A DNA stretch of 20,259 nucleotides from CAYFJO01 sp964343305 (GTDB lineage Bacteria; Planctomycetota; Planctomycetia; Pirellulales; Pirellulaceae): positions 1 to 20,259 of the forward strand of contig CAYFJO010000183.1 in the NCBI GenBank assembly GCA_964343305.1, read 5' to 3'. This document shows, in pieces, positions 15,454 to 20,259 of this stretch. The translations under genes were made by a program, and so were the position numbers. The first letter of the stretch is position 1; every line of letters begins with the position of its first letter. The notes under the pieces were generated by a model that was not told the origin of the DNA, did not search any database, and saw nothing but the letters and a program-made list of their open reading frames with translations.

Positions 15454-16419
15454 ATGAGTGAAACCAAACCACTAGTCGTTGTCCCGGCCGACAACCCCAC
15501 TCAAATCGGCGAGTCGCCCCAGTTGGACCGCCTGATGGAACTGGCCAAGGTGCAGATCTATCGCACGCGCACGGAATCCCCAGACGAACTAGTTTCGCGT
15601 GCCACGGATGCCGAGGTGCTGATCAACTCACGTGGCTTCGTCCAATGGCCTGGCGAATTACTTCAACAGCTTCCCAAGTTGCGGATGATCACGACGTGCA
15701 GCATTGGCACCGATTCGATCGACCTCGAAGCCGCCCGCAAATTGGGCATCACCGTGTCGAACATCCCCGGCAAAACGGCGCCGGTCGTTGCCGAACATGC
15801 GCTGGCCATGATCATGGCAATTTCGAAACGGCTGGCGTTTCAAACCAGCGAGTTGAAATCCGGCAGGTGGACCGCGCGACAAAACGTGATGCTCGCCGGC
15901 AAAACACTTGGACTGGTGGGGACAGGGGCAATCGGTGCCGAAGTCGCGCGGTTGGCACGAGCAATCGGCATGAATGTGATCGCCTGGACATTTAACCCGT
16001 CGCCCGAACGTGCCTCGCGGTTGGGCGTCGAGTTTGTCGATTTAGACGAATTACTCGAAACCAGCGACGTAGTCAGTTTGCACGTCAAGCTGACATCCGA
16101 CAGCCACCACTTGATCGGCGAGAAAGAGCTTGCCCGTATGAAACCCGGCAGTTTGCTCGTTAACACAGCGCGTGGCGCGGTCATCGACGCAGATGCGCTC
16201 GTCGAGTCGCTGAATCGCGGACATCTCGCGGGCGCGGCACTTGATGTTTTCGAAACCGAACCGCTCGCCGTCGATTCCGCGATCCTGAAGTGTGATCAAG
16301 TCGTTCTGACACCACACCATGCGGACCAAACACCCGAGGGCAAGGAACTTCTGAACACCGGCGCGGTCGACAATGTGATTGCTTACCTAAACGGCTCGCC
16401 ACAAAACGTGGTTACCTAG
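15454..16419 (+). CDS. D-2-hydroxyacid dehydrogenase (first of two)
   Basis: The protein has 321 residues. It shows the D-isomer-specific 2-hydroxyacid dehydrogenase plan: a catalytic domain split around a Rossmann fold with GLVGTGAIG (153-161), and the catalytic triad R240 (VNTARGAVID), E269 (FETEP) and H288 (TPHHA). It would reduce a 2-keto acid or oxidise a D-2-hydroxyacid in the cytoplasm. The end of the second Rossmann strand reads VIAWTFNPSPERAS, without the aspartate that usually marks NAD preference, so NADP(H) use is possible. The ATG at 15454 is preferred over a frame extending to 15358, because that extension would translate half of a palindromic repeat. The start coincides with the predicted transcription start. 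The substrate is not assignable from sequence. Confidence 0.85.
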   Translation: MSETKPLVVVPADNPTQIGESPQLDRLMELAKVQIYRTRTESPDELVSRATDAEVLINSRGFVQWPGELLQQLPKLRMITTCSIGTDSIDLEAARKLGITVSNIPGKTAPVVAEHALAMIMAISKRLAFQTSELKSGRWTARQNVMLAGKTLGLVGTGAIGAEVARLARAIGMNVIAWTFNPSPERASRLGVEFVDLDELLETSDVVSLHVKLTSDSHHLIGEKELARMKPGSLLVNTARGAVIDADALVESLNRGHLAGAALDVFETEPLAVDSAILKCDQVVLTPHHADQTPEGKELLNTGAVDNVIAYLNGSPQNVVT

Positions 16420-16459
16420 TGATTTTATGAACTAGCTTGCAAAGAAGACGAATTTGATT

Positions 16460-16526
16460 GTGTGCCACTGGCTCTGCCAGTGTGTTCACATGATAGAAGA
16501 AGGCACTGGCAGAGCCAGTGGCACAC
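16460..16526. repeat. Perfect inverted repeat with 23-base arms
   Basis: The arms at 16460-16482 and 16504-16526 are exact reverse complements and enclose a 21-base spacer. Each arm carries its own hairpin, CACTGGC-TCT-GCCAGTG, behind a GTGTGC end. It has the same two-hairpin layout as the GTAG elements but different ends and core. It lies between the two dehydrogenase genes and falls inside an open frame upstream of the second gene's true start. Confidence 0.9.
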
Positions 16527-16539
16527 GACGGGTCCTGAA

Positions 16540-17520
16540 ATGTCGAATCTAAAAGTTTTCGTGACGCGCATGATTCCAAAGATCGGCCTGGAAAGAATCG
16601 AAGCCGAATGTGATGCGGAGATCTGGCCCGAGCCGTTGCCGCCACCTCGCGATGTGTTGCTCGAAAAGGTCGCCGGATGTGACGGATTGCTCGTGATGCT
16701 GTCCGAGAGAGTCGACGCCGAGTTGATGGACGCGGCGGGCCCGCAATTGAAAGTCGTCAGCAATTTCGCGGTCGGCTACAACAATGTCGATGTTAACGAA
16801 GCAACTCGCCGCGGCATTCGCGTCGGGAATACACCCGGCGTGTTGACCGACGCCGCCGCCGACATGGCATTTTCGCTACTCATCTCCGCTGCTCGTCGCA
16901 TTTTGGAAGCGAACCAGTACGTCCAAGGCGGCAACTGGAAGACTTGGGAGCCAATGGGCCACATTGGCGTCGACTTGAAGGACAGAACTATAGGTATCGC
17001 CGGCATGGGCCGCATCGGATACGCCATGGCCCAGCGTTGCCACGGCGGCTGGAACATGCGGGTGTTGTACTTTGACAAATTCAAAAACGAAGACGCCGAA
17101 AAGGACTTCGCCGCACGCCGAGTGGATTTTGAAACACTGCTAGCTGAGTCCGATTTCGTGTCCGTACACACAGACTTGAACGAATCGACGCAAGGCATGT
17201 TCGATGCCCCGGCCTTCTTCAAGATGAAGAAGAACGCCATCTTTATCAACAGTGCACGAGGCCCGATCCACGATCAGGCGGATCTCTACCAGGCGCTGAA
17301 AGATGGCGAGATTTTTGCCGCCGGTCTCGACGTTACCGATCCCGAACCGATCAACATGGACGATCCACTGTTGACGCTTCCCAATGTCGTCATCGCACCG
17401 CACATCGCCAGCGCGACGGTTGCCAGCCGAAACGGCATGGCCGAGATCGCGACAGACAATCTATTGAATGGTTTACGCGATGAGCCGCTCCGATGCTGGG
17501 TGAATCCAGCATCGTCGTAG
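16540..17520 (+). CDS. D-2-hydroxyacid dehydrogenase, glyoxylate/hydroxypyruvate reductase-like
   Basis: The protein has 326 residues. FAVGYNNVDVNEATRRGIRV (76-95), NTPGVLTDAAADMAFSLL (97-114) and GIAGMGRIG (152-160) are close to glyoxylate reductase/hydroxypyruvate reductase patterns. The catalytic triad R240 (INSARGP), E269 (DPEPI) and H288 (APHIA) falls at the same residue numbers as in the upstream paralogue, which supports both start choices. D179 at the end of the second Rossmann strand (RVLYFDKFKN) suggests NAD(H). A likely job is reduction of glyoxylate or hydroxypyruvate, but D-glycerate or other acids remain possible. The frame is open back to 16462; that extension would translate the inverted repeat and is rejected. 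The stop lies 20 bases from that of the convergent DUF1501 gene. Confidence 0.87.
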   Translation: MSNLKVFVTRMIPKIGLERIEAECDAEIWPEPLPPPRDVLLEKVAGCDGLLVMLSERVDAELMDAAGPQLKVVSNFAVGYNNVDVNEATRRGIRVGNTPGVLTDAAADMAFSLLISAARRILEANQYVQGGNWKTWEPMGHIGVDLKDRTIGIAGMGRIGYAMAQRCHGGWNMRVLYFDKFKNEDAEKDFAARRVDFETLLAESDFVSVHTDLNESTQGMFDAPAFFKMKKNAIFINSARGPIHDQADLYQALKDGEIFAAGLDVTDPEPINMDDPLLTLPNVVIAPHIASATVASRNGMAEIATDNLLNGLRDEPLRCWVNPASS

Positions 17521-17536
17521 GTCGGCTTTGGAAAGC
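17517..17536. repeat. GTAG followed by hairpin GGCTTT-GG-AAAGCC between convergent genes
   Basis: GTAG (17517-17520) overlaps the dehydrogenase stop codon and is followed by a 6-base stem (17523-17536). This looks like a single REP-type unit, and in the 20-base gap it may also slow both convergent transcripts. No T-run is present. Confidence 0.4.
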
Positions 17537-17540
17537 CAAG

Positions 17541-18956
17541 CTATAGTAGTTCCGCGATCGGTTCGCCTTCGGTGAGAATGGGAATGGGGCGACCTGCGGT
17601 ATTGTAAAACACTTGCGACGTGTCGATGCCGAAGCGCTGGTAGATCGTCGCCAATAGGCAATTGCTGTTCATGATCCGTTCAACCGGTTCTTCGCCACGT
17701 TTGTTGGTTGTGCCGATGACTTGCCCCATCTTCAGACCGCCACCGGCGAGAAGCACCGTCATGGCGCGAGGCCAATGATCGCGGCCCGGACGACCGCTGG
17801 CGTCTTGATGTTTGATGAGCGGCGTGCGGCCGAATTCGCCGCAAAAGATGAACAGCACACGCTCGTTCAGTCCGCGCTGGTACAAATCTTCGATGATCGC
17901 CGCGACCGATTGATCGAACGACGGTAGCTTTTCTTTGTATGCGTTGAAGATGTGCGAGTTGACCGAGTGATCGTCCCAATTGCTGGTGCGTCCGGTTTCT
18001 GGTTTCAATCGATAAGTCGCCTGGCACTGCACAAATCGTACGCCAGCTTCGATCAAGCGGCGACATGTCAGCAAACTTTTTCCCCAGTGCGTATCGCCGT
18101 ATCGCTCGCGCGTTCGCTTGTCTTCTCGCGACAAATCAAACGCGTCGCGCGTCCGGCTGCTTGACAGAATCTCAACCGCTTGACGTCTGAACTTGTCGAC
18201 CGCGTCGAGCGTTCCCGTTTGATCCAAATGGTTGGACAACGAATCAAGCGACTCCAATAAACTCTGCCGGCGACGCAGCGACAAAATGCCGTCGCGCGAG
18301 ATCGTTAAATCGCCGCCAGTTTCCGCCGAGCGATAGATCGGCACGGGATCGTATCGATTGTTGCCGCTGGCCGACGCCGCAAACGGGCTCGGCATATACG
18401 GCGCATACGCTGGACCAAGATACGCCGGCCCACCGCCATAAAACGGCGTGTTGGCTACAAACATCGGCACGTCGCGCGAAGCATCTTCGAGCTTCTTTGC
18501 CACGACCGACCCAACCATCGGAAACTCCGACCGCGGCAAGTTTTTGGCGATCGACGAATAGCCCGTCAAGAACCGATTCGTCCCGCCCGAATGTTCGCCG
18601 CGCTCATGATGCAAACTGCGCACGAGTGTAAACTTGTCCGCCATCTTCGCCAGCCTCGGCAACTGCTCTGTAATTGCGATGCCGGGGACATTCGTCTGAA
18701 TCGGCGAAAACTCGCCGCGATATTCCGCCGGTGCATCCGGCTTCATGTCAAACAAATCCAGATGGCTCGGTCCGCCATTGGCCCAAAGCAGAATGACGGA
18801 AAAATCCTCGACCGATTTGTTTGCATTAGCGGCCAGCAAGCTCGTCAAGTTAGGAACCACACCCGATGCCAACGCGCCCAAACTCAAACCCCCGATCTTA
18901 AGCCAAGTTCGGCGGTCCATTGGTCCTGGGCAGTTTGGAAGAAGGCCTATTGACAT
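17541..18956 (-). CDS. DUF1501 protein, Tat-exported (second copy)
   Basis: From ATG 18956 it has 471 residues. NCPGPMDRRTWLKIGGLSLG (8-27) contains a twin-arginine motif (R15, R16) preceded by a Cys-x-Gly stretch, as in many DUF1501 N-termini. This is why I prefer 18956 to ATG 18920 (starts MDRRTW) or TTG 18968. Family hallmarks are LLWANGGPSHLDLFD (56-70), RSLHHERGEHSGG, CGEFGRTP at about 372-379 and GRDHW near 391, plus a C-terminal GEPIAELL. The protein probably acts outside the cytoplasmic membrane; its reaction is unknown. It is downstream of a small membrane protein gene on the same strand with a 54-base gap, so the two may be co-transcribed. It shares only family motifs with the first copy. 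Confidence 0.92.
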   Translation of the reverse strand: MSIGLLPNCPGPMDRRTWLKIGGLSLGALASGVVPNLTSLLAANANKSVEDFSVILLWANGGPSHLDLFDMKPDAPAEYRGEFSPIQTNVPGIAITEQLPRLAKMADKFTLVRSLHHERGEHSGGTNRFLTGYSSIAKNLPRSEFPMVGSVVAKKLEDASRDVPMFVANTPFYGGGPAYLGPAYAPYMPSPFAASASGNNRYDPVPIYRSAETGGDLTISRDGILSLRRRQSLLESLDSLSNHLDQTGTLDAVDKFRRQAVEILSSSRTRDAFDLSREDKRTRERYGDTHWGKSLLTCRRLIEAGVRFVQCQATYRLKPETGRTSNWDDHSVNSHIFNAYKEKLPSFDQSVAAIIEDLYQRGLNERVLFIFCGEFGRTPLIKHQDASGRPGRDHWPRAMTVLLAGGGLKMGQVIGTTNKRGEEPVERIMNSNCLLATIYQRFGIDTSQVFYNTAGRPIPILTEGEPIAELL

Positions 18957-19010
18957 TGGATGCTGCAAGTGGTGTGGTGGTGCCGAATATACGGGCTAAG
19001 GACGATCCTA

Positions 19011-19526
19011 TCAACAAGAATTGGCATCTTCAACTTCGGCCGAAACGCGCGGTTCTGAGAACCAGTAGACAACTGTGAGTGCGATGAAAATGAAACTCAA
19101 ATTCACATATGCTGCGAAGGGACTCCAAAACTCACCCCAATGGCGATATTCGAGATACACTGACATCGGCCAACCTATTTTCAACCGTTCAAACCAACCA
19201 GCCCAATTGCACAGATTCAAATTCAAAAAGGTCAAAACAACGACCGTCTGCAAGACCACCGTTCGCAGATGGATCTGCAATTGGTGCGTTATACCCGCCA
19301 TCTTGCGAGCAACCCAAAACAGTCCGCTCGATTGCAAGAACGCGAGACCCGACCACCCAAGAAACTCATTAACGAGCGATCGCGGCCAAACCACAAACGC
19401 AATCGCCGCCGCCGTTAGCAACAGCGAACCCAACATCAGCGACAGAAACGACATCAATCCGATCTGTGTGATGAATGGAGTCGGAAAGTCGACCGATTCG
19501 ACGGAAGGTTGTGCTTTCGATTTCAT
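19011..19526 (-). CDS. Small polytopic membrane protein, unknown function
   Basis: From ATG 19526 it has 171 residues; a GTG at 19535 is also in frame. Four hydrophobic stretches are visible, at about residues 24-46, 53-70, 86-106 and 136-158, with a short hydrophilic N-terminus. A tryptophan/tyrosine-rich patch (WAGWFERLKIGWPMSVYLEY) lies between the third and fourth, which is usual at membrane interfaces. No catalytic motif is recognised. It lies between the rhombosortase-like gene (92 bases upstream) and the second DUF1501 gene (54 bases downstream), all on the minus strand. Hydrophobic pattern and frame length make it a likely real gene, but I know no relatives. Confidence 0.6.
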   Translation of the reverse strand: MKSKAQPSVESVDFPTPFITQIGLMSFLSLMLGSLLLTAAAIAFVVWPRSLVNEFLGWSGLAFLQSSGLFWVARKMAGITHQLQIHLRTVVLQTVVVLTFLNLNLCNWAGWFERLKIGWPMSVYLEYRHWGEFWSPFAAYVNLSFIFIALTVVYWFSEPRVSAEVEDANSC

Positions 19527-19618
19527 GCTGTCCACGTTTGAGCGAAACCAGTCTCGCTATCGATTATAAACGATCTGCCAAGAATGGTTGCCAGTCACAG
19601 CGTTTTATGAATCACTCT

Positions 19619-20251
19619 CTAAAGAGATGGACCATGACCACCTAGACTCACGACGATGCCGATCGTCGCGCCGACAACGTGTGCCAACGGAGCTGGGACA
19701 AAACCGGCTTCATGGGCATCGACAAAGATGGTCGCGCCGCTCATCTCGATGGCGATCTTGACGATGAGTGCGGTGAGCAAGCTGGCGATGGCAATGACCC
19801 AAGTCGTGTCTCGTTCGGCCCACTTTTGTTTTAGCAAAGTTACAGCGACCAGTGTAAACAACGCCGTGTCAATGCCGCTCAGGCCTCGGTAGATCTGCAT
19901 TTCGGGCGACACTGTTAAGACGACGAGCGAGATCAAACCGGCGGATGCAATGAGGCAGGCGATGAATTGCTTGCGGCTTTGGCGTTCGCACAGGCAACCA
20001 AGCACGAGGAACATCAACACGTCCCAGAACAAGTGACTTGTTCCAAAATGTGTTAAGTGGCTCGTCAGCATTCGCCACCACTCGCCCGCAAGGATGGCAG
20101 TGCGGTCGAATTGGAGTAATTCGCTGATGCCAGGTAACGCGACAAGCGCGGCGGCGATCGCCGCAATGACGATGGAGATCGGACCGTCGACACGAGGCGA
20201 TTCGATTGAAGCCAGTGGCGACTGTTTAGTTGTATGACTTGCTGAATTCAT
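19619..20251 (-). CDS. Rhombosortase-like rhomboid intramembrane serine protease
   Basis: The protein has 210 residues with about six hydrophobic segments. The rhomboid catalytic pair is visible: S125 in YRGLSGIDTALF and H191 in APLAHVVGATIG. The first loop has AGEWWRMLTSHLTHFGTSHL (55-74), the WR and histidine pattern of rhomboids, with HLFWD where most rhomboids have HLxxN. The short six-helix form and GEWWR-type opening resemble rhombosortases, which process proteins carrying a C-terminal GlyGly-CTERM anchor. No protein in this window ends in such a tail, so the substrate must lie elsewhere. The ATG at 20251 is eight bases from the window edge, so its promoter cannot be seen. Rhomboid family membership is firm; the rhombosortase subtype is moderately sure. 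Confidence 0.82.
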   Translation of the reverse strand: MNSASHTTKQSPLASIESPRVDGPISIVIAAIAAALVALPGISELLQFDRTAILAGEWWRMLTSHLTHFGTSHLFWDVLMFLVLGCLCERQSRKQFIACLIASAGLISLVVLTVSPEMQIYRGLSGIDTALFTLVAVTLLKQKWAERDTTWVIAIASLLTALIVKIAIEMSGATIFVDAHEAGFVPAPLAHVVGATIGIVVSLGGHGPSL

Positions 20252-20259
20252 GGAGACGA

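Noticed and set aside
16462..16539. 26-codon N-terminal extension of the second dehydrogenase
   Set aside because: It translates a perfect inverted repeat; the ATG at 16540 aligns the catalytic triad with the paralogue.

Overview
The window looks like chromosomal DNA of a planctomycete, probably a Pirellula/Rhodopirellula-type member. The evidence is two DUF1501 proteins with twin-arginine signals, an exported discoidin-like protein, a small acidic protein of a type I recall only from Planctomycetes, a rhombosortase-like protease, few Shine-Dalgarno sites, several TTG starts and many short palindromic intergenic repeats. I see no rRNA, tRNA, CRISPR array, prophage, insertion sequence or defence island. 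The lineage call rests on gene content and has not been checked by a search.

Layout. Bases 2-583 hold the 3' end of a membrane glycosyltransferase-like gene. A 1092-residue membrane-anchored AsmA-like protein follows (663-3941), then a 109-residue acidic protein (4047-4376) placed 10 bases before dapF (4387-5217), and a DUF374-type acyltransferase (5294-6067). An exported discoidin-like/coiled-coil protein (6145-7038) precedes a compact run: xseA (7075-8286), xseB (8342-8671), ispA (8748-9644), dxs (9649-11562). nadK (11719-12576) follows beyond a palindromic repeat. Then come an exported protein of unknown role (12653-13591), a 396-base intergenic stretch, a DUF1501 protein (13988-15274) closed by a good intrinsic terminator, and two adjacent D-2-hydroxyacid dehydrogenases (15454-16419 and 16540-17520). 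The right end is on the minus strand: a rhombosortase-like protease (20251-19619), a small membrane protein (19526-19011) and a second DUF1501 protein (18956-17541), which converges on the second dehydrogenase with 20 bases between stops.

Function. Most genes are envelope or housekeeping. DapF makes meso-diaminopimelate. Dxs and IspA are the first step of the MEP pathway and a prenyl diphosphate synthase, and they are almost certainly co-transcribed. XseA and XseB are the two subunits of exonuclease VII. The AsmA-like protein and the acyltransferase suggest outer-membrane lipid traffic and lipid A or phospholipid acylation. The DUF1501 proteins and the two small exported proteins belong to the large exported repertoire of planctomycetes.

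The most notable non-coding signal is a set of tandem-hairpin repeats. Four (5218-5272, 11604-11655, 13667-13724, 15346-15397) have GTAG at the left end, and three of them have CTAC at the right end. That is the architecture of paired REP sequences (BIME/REPIN) mobilised by RAYT transposases. Three further inverted repeats form two other families. I found no convincing new multi-gene system; the strongest leads are these repeats, a probable leaderless promoter at 15442-15447, and several corrected start sites.
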